Source of the DNA: Streptomyces polyasparticus
GTDB lineage: Bacteria > Actinomycetota > Actinomycetes > Streptomycetales > Streptomycetaceae
Reading direction: 5' to 3'
Assembly: GCF_014493765.1 (NCBI RefSeq)
Contig: NZ_JACTVJ010000001.1
Span: forward strand, 186,001 to 250,000
Length of the DNA stretch: 64,000 bases
Shown here: one piece after another, positions 42,389-51,403 of the stretch
Layout: each line of letters begins with the position of its first letter
Numbering within the stretch: the first letter of the stretch is position 1
Notes under the pieces: generated by a model
The model's database searches: none
The model's input: the letters and a program-made list of their open reading frames with translations, nothing else
What the model was told of the DNA's origin: nothing
Made by a program: the position numbers and the translations under genes

Positions 42389-43555
42389 TCAGACGCCGAG
42401 CAGGTGCTCCATCGCGAGCTGGTCGAGGCGCTCGAACGCCATCGACCGCTCGGCGGCCGCGGTCACGTCGAACTCCTCGTACGCGCCGCGGTCGGCGAGC
42501 AGGGCGTCCAGGCCGTCACCCGCGGTGGCCTGCTCCAGCTCGTCCAGACGCGAGTCCTTCAGCGCCTGCTGTACGGCCGGGTCGGCACGGAAGGCGGCCG
42601 CGCGCTCCTTGAGGATCAGGTAGTTGCGCATGCAGTTCTTCGCGGACTCCCACACGCCGTCGAAGCCGTCGGTGCGCACCGGCTTGAAGTCGAAGTGGCG
42701 CGGGCCCTCGTAACCGGCCGTCTCCAGGAGGTCCACGAGCCAGAACGCCTGGCGCAGATCGCCGGCGCCGAACCGGAAGTCCTGGTCGTACTTGATGCCG
42801 GTCTGACCGTTGAGGTCGATGTGGAAGAGCTTGCCCGCCCACAGGGCCTGCGCGATGCCGTGCGGGAAGTTGAGGCCCGCCATCTGCTCGTGCCCGGTCT
42901 CCGGGTTCACACCGACGAGCTCGGGGCGCTCCAGGCGCTCGATGAAGGCGAGGGCGTGGCCGATGGTCGGCAGGAGGATGTCGCCGCGCGGCTCGTTTGG
43001 CTTCGGCTCGATGGCGAAGCGCAGGTCGTAGCCCTGCCGGGTCACGTACTCGCCGAGCAGGTCGAAGGCTTCCTTCATCCGGTCGAGCGCGACGCGGACG
43101 TCCTTTGCGGCACCCGATTCGGCGCCCTCGCGACCGCCCCAGGCGACGTACGTCGTGGCGCCGAGCTCGACCGCGAGGTCGATGTTGCGCAGCGTCTTGC
43201 GCAGGGCGAAGCGGCGTACGTCGCGGTCGTTCGCGGTGAAGCCGCCGTCCTTGAAGACGGGGTGCGTGAAGAGGTTCGTGGTGGCCATCGGCACCTTCAG
43301 GCCGGTGGCGTCGAGCGCGGTGCGGAACCGCTTGACGACGGCCTCGCGCTCGCTGTCCGACGAGCCGAAGGGGATCAGGTCGTCGTCGTGGAACGTGACG
43401 CCGTACGCGCCCAGTGCGGCAAGGCGCTCGACCGACTCGACCGGGTCGAGCGCGGGGCGCGTGGCCTCGCCGAAGGGGTCGTTGCCGCGCCAGCCCACGG
43501 TCCACAGACCGAACGTGAACTTGTCCTCGGGCGTGGGGGAGAAGCGGTCCGTCAT
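42389..43555 (-). CDS. xylA: Xylose isomerase
   Basis: 388 aa from ATG 43555, the length of class I actinomycete enzymes. [20 protein letters not shown] opens the protein; GVTFHDDDL carries catalytic His56 and Asp59 (His54/Asp57 in S. rubiginosus numbering), [12 protein letters not shown] holds metal-1 ligands, and HIDLNGQ and [14 protein letters not shown] the metal and sugar ligands. It converts D-xylose to D-xylulose, the substrate of the divergent xylB. The 133-bp spacer contains the proposed regulator box 22 bp before its start. Confidence 0.97.
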   Translation of the reverse strand: MTDRFSPTPEDKFTFGLWTVGWRGNDPFGEATRPALDPVESVERLAALGAYGVTFHDDDLIPFGSSDSEREAVVKRFRTALDATGLKVPMATTNLFTHPVFKDGGFTANDRDVRRFALRKTLRNIDLAVELGATTYVAWGGREGAESGAAKDVRVALDRMKEAFDLLGEYVTRQGYDLRFAIEPKPNEPRGDILLPTIGHALAFIERLERPELVGVNPETGHEQMAGLNFPHGIAQALWAGKLFHIDLNGQTGIKYDQDFRFGAGDLRQAFWLVDLLETAGYEGPRHFDFKPVRTDGFDGVWESAKNCMRNYLILKERAAAFRADPAVQQALKDSRLDELEQATAGDGLDALLADRGAYEEFDVTAAAERSMAFERLDQLAMEHLLGV

Positions 43556-43576
43556 GGTCGCCCTTCGTTCGTTTCG

Positions 43577-43590
43577 AATTTGTTTCTTGC
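43577..43590 (+). promoter_or_regulatory. Candidate operator box 1 (xylA side)
   Basis: AATTTGTTTCTTGC, 22 bp from the xylA start. It matches box 2 at 12 of 14 positions and stands out as AT-rich in a ~72% GC region. Binding by the ROK regulator at 36453 is inferred. Confidence 0.5.
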
Positions 43591-43678
43591 ATTACCAATA
43601 GCGCAGCGAGGCGCCATCGCGCCAGGGTGGAGTGCGTCACAATCGGTTCGGTCTTTTGGTTCTGTAGCTGTTGTGCTT

Positions 43679-43692
43679 AATTTGTTCCATGC
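43679..43692 (+). promoter_or_regulatory. Candidate operator box 2 (xylB start)
   Basis: AATTTGTTCCATGC, overlapping the xylB ATG at 43689. Same orientation as box 1 and 102 bp away. A repressor here would block both transcription and initiation of xylB. Confidence 0.5.
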
Positions 43693-45170
43693 GCGATCAA
43701 ACCTTGAACGCTCGCCCGAGACCGCTCGTCATCGGCGTGGACAGCTCCACCCAGTCCACGAAGGCCGCCGTCGTGGACGCCTCCACCGGCGACCTCCTCG
43801 CCGTCGGCCGCGCCGCGCACACCGTCACCGGCGCGCAGGGTGCCCGGGAGACCGATCCCGAGGTGTGGTGGCGGGCGCTCGCGGAGTCGGTCGCCGACGG
43901 GCTGCGGACGGCCGGGGCCGCGGCCCCCGACGTCACCGGGATCGCGGTCGCCGGACAGCAGCACGGACTCGTCGTCCTCGACGCCGCGGGCCGCCCGCTG
44001 CGGGACGCCCTGCTGTGGAACGACACGCGCTCCGCGCCCCAGGCCCGCGCGCTGACGCGGGCGCTGGGCGAGGACGCGTGGCTCGCGCGCGCCGGATCGC
44101 TGCCGGTGGCCTCCATGACCGCCACCAAGTGGCAGTGGCTGCGCGAGAACGAGCCGCGCACCGCCGAGGCGGCCGCCGCCGTCCGGCTGCCCCACGACTT
44201 CCTGACGGAGCGCCTGAGCGGTGCCGCGGTCACCGACCCCGGCGACGCCTCCGGCACCCTCTGGTACTCCACGGCCGACGGCGCGTACGACCCGGTATTG
44301 CTCGAACTCATCGGTCTGGACAAGGACTTGCTGCCCGAGGTCGCGCCGACGGGCGGCTCCCGCGCCGGCCGGCTCACCGCGGCCGCCGCCGCGGCACTCG
44401 GTCTGCCCGAGGGCATCCCGGTGGCGGCGGGCACCGGAGACAACATGGCCGCCGCGGTCGGGCTCGGCCTCGGCGGAGCCGGGCTGCTCGACCATCCGGT
44501 GCTCAGCCTCGGCACCTCGGGCACCGTGTTCGCGGCGACCCGCACCCGCCCCGCGGCGCCCGGCCTCGCGGGCTTCGCCGCGGCCGACGGCACGTATCTG
44601 CCGCTCGGCTGCACCCTCAACTGCACGCTCGCCGCGGACAAGTTCGCCGAGCTGCTCGGCCTCGACCGCGAGGACATCGCCCCCGGCGGCCCGGCCGTGG
44701 TGCTGCCGTATCTGGACGGTGAGCGCACCCCCGATCTGCCGCACGCGAGCGGTCTGGTCACGGGACTTCGGCATGCCACGACGCGGCAGCAGCTGCTCGG
44801 TGCGGCATACGAAGGCGCCGTGTTCACGATCCTGCGCGCGCTCGACGGGCTGCTCGCGCCGACGGCCCCCGCCGCCGGGTTGCCCCTGCGCCTGATCGGC
44901 GGTGGCGCGAAGGGTCGTGCCTGGGTGGAGGCCGTACGGCGGCTCTCGGGCCGCACCGTCGTCCTGCCCGCGGCCACCGAACTGGTCGCACTCGGCGCGG
45001 CGGCGCTCGCCCAGGCCGCCGTGACGGGCGAGGACCCGGTGGCGGTCGCCACGGCATGGGACACCGGTCGCGGCCGTCAACTGCCGCCGTTGGAAAGGGA
45101 CATGGCGGCGTGGCAGCGCATCGAATCGACCCTCACCGGGGCGGCGCCGGCGCTCCTGTCCCAGCCCTGA
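43689..45170 (+). CDS. xylB: Xylulokinase
   Basis: 493 aa from ATG 43689; the frame also opens at 43671, but ATG 43689 fits family length. FGGY kinase features: VIGVDSSTQSTKAAVVDAST (phosphate loop 1), GVAVAGQQHGLV-type motif (GIAVAGQQHGLVVL), WNDTRSAPQARAL, LSLGTSGTVFAATRT (second phosphate loop) and GGGAKGRAWVEAVRRLSGR near the end. It phosphorylates D-xylulose for the pentose phosphate pathway. Divergent from xylA; 67 nt before the alpha-xylosidase gene, which it probably shares a transcript with. Confidence 0.95.
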   Translation: MRDQTLNARPRPLVIGVDSSTQSTKAAVVDASTGDLLAVGRAAHTVTGAQGARETDPEVWWRALAESVADGLRTAGAAAPDVTGIAVAGQQHGLVVLDAAGRPLRDALLWNDTRSAPQARALTRALGEDAWLARAGSLPVASMTATKWQWLRENEPRTAEAAAAVRLPHDFLTERLSGAAVTDPGDASGTLWYSTADGAYDPVLLELIGLDKDLLPEVAPTGGSRAGRLTAAAAAALGLPEGIPVAAGTGDNMAAAVGLGLGGAGLLDHPVLSLGTSGTVFAATRTRPAAPGLAGFAAADGTYLPLGCTLNCTLAADKFAELLGLDREDIAPGGPAVVLPYLDGERTPDLPHASGLVTGLRHATTRQQLLGAAYEGAVFTILRALDGLLAPTAPAAGLPLRLIGGGAKGRAWVEAVRRLSGRTVVLPAATELVALGAAALAQAAVTGEDPVAVATAWDTGRGRQLPPLERDMAAWQRIESTLTGAAPALLSQP

Positions 45171-45179
45171 CGATCAGTA

Positions 45180-45218
45180 CCCCACCCCGCAGCCCCACCC
45201 CGCAGCCCCACCCCGCAC
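45180..45218. repeat. 13-bp tandem repeat, 3 copies
   Basis: ccccaccccgcag at 45180-45192 and 45193-45205, then ccccaccccgcac at 45206-45218, between xylB and the GH31 gene. Confidence 0.9.
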
Positions 45219-45237
45219 CAACCCAAGGACTGGCCCC

Positions 45238-47466
45238 ATGAAGTTCACCGACGGCTTCTGGCTGATGCGCGATGGCGTGCACGCCTCCTACGCCACGGAA
45301 GTACGCGACGTCCGCGCCACCGCCGAGACCCTCACCGCCTACGCCGCCGTGAAGCGCGTCGAGCGGCGCGGCGACACCCTCAACTCCCCGCTGATCACCG
45401 TCGAGTTGTTCTCACCCGCCGAGGGCGTCATCGGCGTACGGGCCACCCACCACGCGGGGAAGCGGGACAACGGCCCGCACTTCGCCCTGCCCGGCGCCAC
45501 CGAAGGCGCCGGCAAGGTCGCCGGTGACGGCACGGTCATGACTCTCACCAGCGGCCCCCTGACCGCACGCCTGGACACCTCCGCGCCCTGGAACCTGACC
45601 TTCGAGAACGCGGACGGCGAGGTGCTGACCGCCGCCGAACGCAAGGGCATCGCCTTCGCGACCACCCCCGACGGCGGCCACCACATGATCGGACAGCTCG
45701 CGCTCGGCGTCGGCGAGCAGATCTACGGCCTGGGCGAACGATTCACGCCCTTCGTCAAGAACGGCCAGAGCGTGGACATCTGGCAGGCCGACGGCGGCAC
45801 CAGCAGCGAACAGGCCTACAAGAACATCCCGTTCCACCTCTCCTCGCGCGGCTACGGCGTCTTCGTCGACCACCCCGGCAAGGTCTCGTACGAGATCGGC
45901 TCGGAGGCCGTCGGCCAGGTGCAGTTCAGCGTCGAGGACCAGTCCCTCGCGTACTACGTCGTGGCGGGGCCCACCCCCAAGGACGTGCTCGACCGCTACA
46001 CCTCCCTGACCGGCCGTCCGGCCCTGCCCCCGGCCTGGTCCTTCGGCCTGTGGCTGACCACCTCCTTCACCACCTCATACGACGAGGAGACGGTGATGTC
46101 CTTCGTGGACGGCATGGCGGAGCGCGACATCCCGCTGAGCGTCTTCCACTTCGACTGCTTCTGGATGCGCGAGTACCAGTGGTCGGACTTCACCTGGGAC
46201 AACGATGTCTTCCCCGATCCGGCCGGGATGCTGTGCCGCCTCAAGGGCAAGGGGCTGAAGGTCAGCGTCTGGATCAACCCGTACATCGCGCAGAAGTCCC
46301 ATCTCTTCGACGAGGGACGGGAGTTGGGCTACCTCGTACGGCGGCCGGACGGCGACATCTGGCAGTGGGACCTGTGGCAGGCGGGCATGGCGCTCGTCGA
46401 CTTCACCAACCCCGACGCGTACGCCTGGTTCCAGGCCAAGCTCAAGGTCCTGCTCGACCAGGGCGTCGACTGCTTCAAGACGGACTTCGGCGAACGCATC
46501 CCCACCGAGGTCGTCTGGCACGACGGCTCCGACCCCGAGCGGATGCACAACTACTACACGCACCTCTACAACCAGTGCGTCTTCGAGCTCCTCGAAGCCG
46601 AACGCGGCGAGGGCGAGGCCGTTCTCTTCGCACGCTCGGCGACGGCGGGCGGCCAGCAGTTCCCCGTCCACTGGGGCGGCGACTGCTGGTCCTCGTTCGG
46701 CGCCATGGCCGAGTCCCTGCGCGGCGGCCTCTCGCTCTCCCTGTCCGGCTTCGGCTTCTGGTCGCACGACATCGGCGGCTTCGAAGGCACCCCGGACCCG
46801 GACGTCTTCAAGCGCTGGCTCGCCTTCGGTCTGCTGTCCTCCCACTCGCGGCTGCACGGCTCGTCCTCGTACCGGGTGCCGTGGGAGTTCGGCGACGAAG
46901 CGGTCGACGTGGCGCGGAAGTTCACCAAGCTCAAGCACCGTCTGATGCCCTACCTGTACGACGCGGCCGCACGTGCCCACACCACCGGCATCCCCCTGAT
47001 GCGCCCGATGCTCCTCGAATTCCCCGAGGACCCGACGGCCCGCGCCCTGGACCGCCAGTACATGCTCGGCCCCGACCTCCTGGTCGCCCCGGTGTTCAGC
47101 TCGTCCGGCGACGTCGAGTTCTATCTCCCCGAGGGCACCTGGACCCGGCTCCTGACCGGCGAACGCGTCCAGGGCGGCCGCTGGCTGCGCGAGAGGCACG
47201 GCTTCGACAGCCTTCCCCTGTACGTACGGGAGGGTGCGGTCCTCGCACTCGGCGCGGACGAGGGGCGTCCCGACGGCGACTGGCTGGACGGTCTGACGCT
47301 GTTCGCCGCGCACGGCGCGCCGGGCGAGCGCACGGTGTCCGTGCCCGACCGCACGGGCGCGCCGGCGGCGACGTACCGCGTGGTGCGTTCGGACGACGGG
47401 TCGGTCCGGCTTGCCGGGCCGGACGAGGGGGTCCGGCTGGTCGTTGCCGGGGAGGCGGCGATCTGA
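45238..47466 (+). CDS. Family GH31 alpha-xylosidase (YicI-like)
   Basis: 742 aa from ATG 45238, with AAGGA 8 nt upstream. MKFTDGFWLMRDGVHASYAT is the YicI-type N-terminus. The nucleophile motif FKTDFGERIP places the aspartate at residue 416 and HWGGDC places the acid/base at 482, the same numbers as in E. coli YicI. It removes alpha-1,6-xylose from isoprimeverose-type ends of xyloglucan fragments. No signal peptide, so it works on imported oligosaccharides, releasing xylose for xylA/xylB and leaving glucosides for the GH1 enzyme. This is the key evidence that the cluster targets xyloglucan fragments rather than xylan. Confidence 0.95.
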   Translation: MKFTDGFWLMRDGVHASYATEVRDVRATAETLTAYAAVKRVERRGDTLNSPLITVELFSPAEGVIGVRATHHAGKRDNGPHFALPGATEGAGKVAGDGTVMTLTSGPLTARLDTSAPWNLTFENADGEVLTAAERKGIAFATTPDGGHHMIGQLALGVGEQIYGLGERFTPFVKNGQSVDIWQADGGTSSEQAYKNIPFHLSSRGYGVFVDHPGKVSYEIGSEAVGQVQFSVEDQSLAYYVVAGPTPKDVLDRYTSLTGRPALPPAWSFGLWLTTSFTTSYDEETVMSFVDGMAERDIPLSVFHFDCFWMREYQWSDFTWDNDVFPDPAGMLCRLKGKGLKVSVWINPYIAQKSHLFDEGRELGYLVRRPDGDIWQWDLWQAGMALVDFTNPDAYAWFQAKLKVLLDQGVDCFKTDFGERIPTEVVWHDGSDPERMHNYYTHLYNQCVFELLEAERGEGEAVLFARSATAGGQQFPVHWGGDCWSSFGAMAESLRGGLSLSLSGFGFWSHDIGGFEGTPDPDVFKRWLAFGLLSSHSRLHGSSSYRVPWEFGDEAVDVARKFTKLKHRLMPYLYDAAARAHTTGIPLMRPMLLEFPEDPTARALDRQYMLGPDLLVAPVFSSSGDVEFYLPEGTWTRLLTGERVQGGRWLRERHGFDSLPLYVREGAVLALGADEGRPDGDWLDGLTLFAAHGAPGERTVSVPDRTGAPAATYRVVRSDDGSVRLAGPDEGVRLVVAGEAAI

Positions 47467-47597
47467 GGCCGTACGGCGTTCGAGGCAGCACGGTGCTTCG
47501 TCGCAGCAGGGCGCTTCGAGGCACCGCCGGGCGCTCTTGGGCGGCCGGAAGCCGCCGGCGTGGGAACTGGCGGGCGGATCCGGTCCGTTGATCCGGC

Positions 47598-48290
47598 ATG
47601 GAGCTGAAGAAGCGTGCGGGACATCAGGGGACCGGGCCCGGGGCGATCACGCCCGACGGGTGCGCCGTCGAGCTGTACGCACGGCTCGCGGCCGGCACCG
47701 AGCCGGACGTGGTCGCCGCGGCCGTGCCGGCAGGTGCGCACATCCTCGAACTGGGCAGCGGTGCGGGGCGTGTGACGCACCCGCTCCTGGAGCGGGGCTT
47801 CACCGTGACCGCGGTGGACGAGTCCCAGGAGATGCTCGACCGCATCCGCGGGGCGCGTACGGTGTGCAGCCCGATCGAGGACCTCGACCTCGGCGAGACG
47901 TATGACGTGGTGATGCTCGCGTCGTTCCTCGTGCACGCCGCCGATATGGAGGTGCGGCGGGGGCTGCTGCGCACCTGCGCCCGTCATCTGGCCGCGGACG
48001 GAAGGGTGTTGATCCAGCGGGAGGGCGAGGACTTCCACCGGAATGTGCCGAGGGAGCGCGTCGACCCCGCCGGCTACACGGTGCGGATCGTGTCGGCGGA
48101 ACCGGTCGGGGACGGGGTGACATCGGTGCACGCGGAGTACGAGTTCCCGGACGCCACCTGGACCCAGACGTTCCGGTCGCGGCCGTTGACGAAGGAGCAG
48201 TTCGAGGACGCGCTCGCGGAGGCGGGCCTCGAGGTGGAGGACTACCTGACGGAGGACCGGATCTGGGTGCGGGCGCGGCGGGCGGCCTGA
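47598..48290 (+). CDS. Class I SAM-dependent methyltransferase
   Basis: 230 aa from ATG 47598. The SAM-binding glycine motif LELGSGAGR (about 50-58) is followed by VTAVDESQEML (acidic residue binding ribose), then DVVMLASFLVHA and VLIQREGEDF. No substrate-specific domain. Cytosolic. No neighbour gives a clue; it lies 131 nt after the alpha-xylosidase gene and 77 nt before the DUF1707 gene on the same strand. Could be a small-molecule or protein methyltransferase. Confidence 0.85.
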   Translation: MELKKRAGHQGTGPGAITPDGCAVELYARLAAGTEPDVVAAAVPAGAHILELGSGAGRVTHPLLERGFTVTAVDESQEMLDRIRGARTVCSPIEDLDLGETYDVVMLASFLVHAADMEVRRGLLRTCARHLAADGRVLIQREGEDFHRNVPRERVDPAGYTVRIVSAEPVGDGVTSVHAEYEFPDATWTQTFRSRPLTKEQFEDALAEAGLEVEDYLTEDRIWVRARRAA

Positions 48291-48367
48291 GGGGGCAGTG
48301 CGGCAGTGGGGCCGGGGCCGGTTCCGTGTCCTGGCCCATGTCGCCGTTCGGGCTATAGCGTTGAGGT

Positions 48368-49096
48368 ATGTCGGGAGAGATTGCCCCCAGCGGGGAGCCT
48401 GCAGGACCCGCAGGGCCCGCACCCACCGCGGCCTCCGCGCCCACCACGGCTGCCGCGGCCTCCGCGCCTGCCCCCGCCTCCGCCTCCGCTCCCGGACTGC
48501 GCGCCTCGCACGCGGACCGGGACCGTGTGGTGGACGTCCTGCGGATCGCCGCCGGGGACGGGTTGCTGACCTCGGACGAGCTGGACGAGCGGGTGGAGGC
48601 GGCCCTTTCGGCGCGGACCCTGGGTGAACTTGCCCCGCTCACCGCCGACTTGCCCGCGGTCTCCACCTCGGCCGGCACGACGGTGGGCGAGGTCAAGGAC
48701 CTGGTGCGCATCGAAGGGGTGCACAGCGGCGCGGTCGTGCGCGAGGGCCGCTGGGTGGTGCCGCGGCGCATGGAGATCGCCGTGATGTGGTGCAAGGTGA
48801 CGCTCGACTTCACGGATGCCGTGATCACCCAGGACACGCTGCGGATCGACGGGGAGATGGCGGGCAAGACCCTGGTCCTCATCACGCGTCCGGGCATCGT
48901 GGTGGACACCGGCGGACTCCAGCTGGTCCACGCCAAGGTCATCCACCGACGCGGCGCCCGCCCCGGCCCGGGCGCGCCGGTCACGCTCCGCATCGAACTC
49001 GCCGGCCACAAGACGCATGGCCGCGTGGTGATCCGCCCCGCGCGCCGGACCTTCACCCAGTGGCTGCTGCGCAGACGGCCCGACGCCACGGCGTAA
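48368..49096 (+). CDS. DUF1707 domain protein
   Basis: 242 aa from ATG 48368, with a -10-like TATAGC only 8 nt upstream, suggesting leaderless mRNA. A 40-residue Ala/Pro-rich N-terminus precedes DUF1707 (LRASHADRDRVVDVLRIAAG, LTSDELDERVEAALSARTLGEL), a short helical SHOCT-like domain frequent in actinobacterial regulators and membrane proteins. A C-terminal ~130-residue beta-rich region (VMWCKVTLDFTDAVI, IDGEMAGKTLVLIT) follows, ending in a basic tail. No membrane helix. Function unknown. Confidence 0.85.
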   Translation: MSGEIAPSGEPAGPAGPAPTAASAPTTAAAASAPAPASASAPGLRASHADRDRVVDVLRIAAGDGLLTSDELDERVEAALSARTLGELAPLTADLPAVSTSAGTTVGEVKDLVRIEGVHSGAVVREGRWVVPRRMEIAVMWCKVTLDFTDAVITQDTLRIDGEMAGKTLVLITRPGIVVDTGGLQLVHAKVIHRRGARPGPGAPVTLRIELAGHKTHGRVVIRPARRTFTQWLLRRRPDATA

Positions 49097-49097
49097 G

Positions 49098-49180
49098 GCC
49101 GGCTCCACCGCGTAAGGCCCTACTCCACCGCGTACGGCAGCACTCCGCCTCGCAGGGCAGGACCCCGCCGCGTACGGCAG
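49098..49180. repeat. ~20-bp degenerate tandem repeat, 4 units
   Basis: Units of the form ctccaccgcgtacggcag with 20-22 bp spacing (ctccaccgcgtaaggc, actccaccgcgtacggcag, actccgcctcgcagggcag, accccgccgcgtacggcag) fill the space between the convergent DUF1707 and beta-lactamase-like genes. Confidence 0.75.
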
Positions 49181-49190
49181 GTTGAGGCAT

Positions 49191-50441
49191 TCAGCCCTTC
49201 TCCCCGCACAGGGCGTGATCGATGAGCTCGCGCATCCGTTCCTCCTGGAGTGCCGCCGTACGCGCGTCGCCGGGGCGGCTGTGCGCGCTGACCGTGAGGG
49301 TGCTGCGGCCGTCGGCCGTGGTGGCACCGCGCAGGACATAGCCGAAGCCGCTGCCGCCGTGCCCGAAGTACGCGCCGCCGCAGGACAGGGGAGTGGCGAA
49401 CAGGCCGAGTCCGTCGCCGGTGCCCGCGGGATGATCGCCGTCGGCCGGTACGGGCACGGTGGTGCGCATCGCCTCCAGGGTGGCCGGTTCGAGGAGCCGG
49501 CCGTGGAGGAGGGCGGAGAGGAAACGGTTGAGCTCCGTGGCTGTCCCGGTCATCGACCCGTCGGCACCGGTATCGAAGGGCCGGTACGGGATCGTGGTGT
49601 CGATCAGCGGCCCTTCCGGCGCGAACTGCTGGTAGTTGAGAGCGTGCGGTCGCGGCAGGAACGGCGAGAGGCCGGGCGTATCGGTGCGGCGCAGGCCGAG
49701 CGGCCGCAGGATGCGCTCGTGCACCTGCTGTTCCCAGGTGCGGCCGGTCACCTTCTCGATGACCATGCCGGCGAGCACGTAGTTCGTGTTGGAGTACGCC
49801 CAGTCGGTGCCCGGGGCGAAGTCGGGTTCGTGCCGCATCGCGAGGGCCACCAATCGCCCGGGGCTGTACGCGTCCCAGCGCTTGGCGAAGTACGTCCGGG
49901 CGCTCGGGTCGGGGAACACGTCCGCCGTGTAGTCGTACAGGCCGCTGGTGTGCTGCAGCAGATCGCGCAGGGTGATGCGGTGGCCGTCGTTGCCGTTGCC
50001 GGTGACGACGCCGGGCAGCAGCTCCGCCACGCTCTGGTCGAGCGACAGCCTTTTCTCGTCCACGAGTTGGAGGAGCACGGTGGCGACGTAGGTCTTGGTG
50101 ATGCTGCCGAGCCGCAGATAGCCGTGCAGGGGCACGGGCCGGCCGGTCGCCCGGTCCGCCACCCCCGACCGGACCGTGACCGTCCCGCGCGCGGTGTCCA
50201 ACCGGACGGCCACGCCGGTGACTCCGGCATCGCGCAAGGCGTCGGCGTCCCGCTGCAGTGCCCCTTTCGCAGAGGAGTGCGACCCGTCCGCCGGCGGCGC
50301 GGCCGCGGCCGACGGCAGCCCCGCCGCGGCCAGCGTCAGGACACCCGCCCCTAAGAGAAGCCGGCGAGCAGGGGTGAGGTGGCGTGGAAGGTGCGGTCGA
50401 ACGGGGTGCAGCCGAGGTGAGTTCCGCCGGAAGATCTTCAT
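49191..50441 (-). CDS. Secreted serine beta-lactamase/D-Ala-D-Ala carboxypeptidase-like protein
   Basis: 416 aa from ATG 50441. A signal peptide with basic start and AAAAGLP/ASA-like cleavage near residue 47. The penicilloyl-serine motifs are present: SITK (Ser113, Lys116), YSN (in DWAYSNTNY, about residue 203) and HGGSG. This is the class C/esterase-type fold of R61-like DD-peptidases and beta-lactamases. The catalytic serine hydrolyses D-Ala-D-Ala peptides, beta-lactams or esters; which one cannot be told. Exported into cell wall or medium. Convergent with the DUF1707 gene. Confidence 0.88.
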   Translation of the reverse strand: MKIFRRNSPRLHPVRPHLPRHLTPARRLLLGAGVLTLAAAGLPSAAAAPPADGSHSSAKGALQRDADALRDAGVTGVAVRLDTARGTVTVRSGVADRATGRPVPLHGYLRLGSITKTYVATVLLQLVDEKRLSLDQSVAELLPGVVTGNGNDGHRITLRDLLQHTSGLYDYTADVFPDPSARTYFAKRWDAYSPGRLVALAMRHEPDFAPGTDWAYSNTNYVLAGMVIEKVTGRTWEQQVHERILRPLGLRRTDTPGLSPFLPRPHALNYQQFAPEGPLIDTTIPYRPFDTGADGSMTGTATELNRFLSALLHGRLLEPATLEAMRTTVPVPADGDHPAGTGDGLGLFATPLSCGGAYFGHGGSGFGYVLRGATTADGRSTLTVSAHSRPGDARTAALQEERMRELIDHALCGEKG

Positions 50442-50551
50442 CCCCCGACGCTAGAAAGCCCCGCCGCCCCCCACCATCCGGCCCGCCCCCTGCCCACCGT
50501 CGGGCCAACCCCCTGCCCCCACCGGGGGTTGGCCGCAGTAGCACAGTCCGC

Positions 50552-51403
50552 TCAGGCGGCCACCGCCCCGTCGATCACCGCCGCGCCGGCCGCCACCCGG
50601 AAGCCGACGCCGATCGCGGCCAGGTCCCGCTCGTACGCGCCGTGCCGACGGGCACAGCGGGCCAGGTCGCGGTCGTGGCGGTAGGCGCCGCCGCGCGTGA
50701 CGTGAGGGTCGAAGGCCCAGGTCTCGGCCGTGGGGACATCGGCGGGGGCGCCGGGGTAGGGCGCGTAGAGCGTCGAGGTCCACTCGTCGGCGTTGCCCGC
50801 CATGTCCAGGACCCCGAACGGGCTTGCCCCGTCAGGGAAAGAGCCGACCGGGGTGGTGGTGCCCAGACCCAGATCGACCAGGTTCGCCAGACCCGTGCGA
50901 TACGTGTCGCCCCAGGGGAACTCGCGCGCGTCGTCCCCGCGGGCGGCGCGTTCCCACTCGTCCTCGCTCGGCAGGCGCACCCGCACACCGCCGAGCCGCC
51001 GTCCGAGCCAGTCGCAGTAGGCAGCCGCCTCGTCCCAGCCGACGCCCGTCACCGGGTGGTCGGCGGGCCCGTGCGGGACGGCGCGTCCGGTCGTACGGGC
51101 GAATGGCTCCCACTGGGCGTTCGTGACCAGGGTGCGGGCGATCCGGAAGGCCGGCACGAACACCTCCGCGCGCGGGGCCTCCTTCCGGTACCACTCCGCC
51201 GGGACCCCCGTGTCCGCATAGCGCCCGGCCACCTGCTCCAGGTCCTCGGCAGGCGTACCCCGCCGCAGCACTCCGGCCGGGATCTCGACCCAGTCAATCG
51301 GCTCCCGGTCCACCGGCTCCGAGTCCACCGGCTCCGAGTCCACCTGCTCCGAGTCCACCTGCTCCGAGTCCACCTGCTCCCGGTCCACCTGCTCCCAGTC
51401 CAT
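50552..51403 (-). CDS. Formylglycine-generating-type (SUMF1/FGE-sulfatase) protein with N-terminal repeat
   Basis: 283 aa from ATG 51403, selected because GAGGGGG stands 6 nt upstream. Residues 2-36 are seven pentapeptide units (VDSEQ type, from the 15-bp array). From residue ~38 the FGE-sulfatase domain is clear: WVEIPAGVLRRGTP, VTNAQWEPFARTTG, HPVTGVGWDEAAAYCDWLG, RLPSEDEWERAARG, FPWGDTY, VLDMAGNADEWTSTLY, THGGAYR-type RGGAYRHDRDLARCARR. The two active cysteines of true FGE are not both evident (one Cys in RDLARCARR), so it is more likely an ergothioneine/EgtB-like or pseudo-FGE member than a sulfatase activator. Confidence 0.8.
   Translation of the reverse strand: MDWEQVDREQVDSEQVDSEQVDSEPVDSEPVDREPIDWVEIPAGVLRRGTPAEDLEQVAGRYADTGVPAEWYRKEAPRAEVFVPAFRIARTLVTNAQWEPFARTTGRAVPHGPADHPVTGVGWDEAAAYCDWLGRRLGGVRVRLPSEDEWERAARGDDAREFPWGDTYRTGLANLVDLGLGTTTPVGSFPDGASPFGVLDMAGNADEWTSTLYAPYPGAPADVPTAETWAFDPHVTRGGAYRHDRDLARCARRHGAYERDLAAIGVGFRVAAGAAVIDGAVAA
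51296..51400 (-). repeat. 15-bp in-frame tandem repeat, 7 units, in the FGE-like gene
   Basis: Read on the coding strand: gactgggagcaggtg, gaccgggagcaggtg, gactcggagcaggtg twice, gactcggagccggtg twice, gaccgggagccgatt. Each unit is five codons, so changes in copy number keep the frame. Confidence 0.95.

Noticed and set aside
42389-43640. Overlapping frames inside xylA
   Set aside because: Out-of-phase shadows of a fully recognisable xylose isomerase.
50552-51403. True sulfatase-activating formylglycine enzyme
   Set aside because: The paired active-site cysteines of FGE are not evident and no sulfatase gene is nearby; kept as FGE-type fold only.
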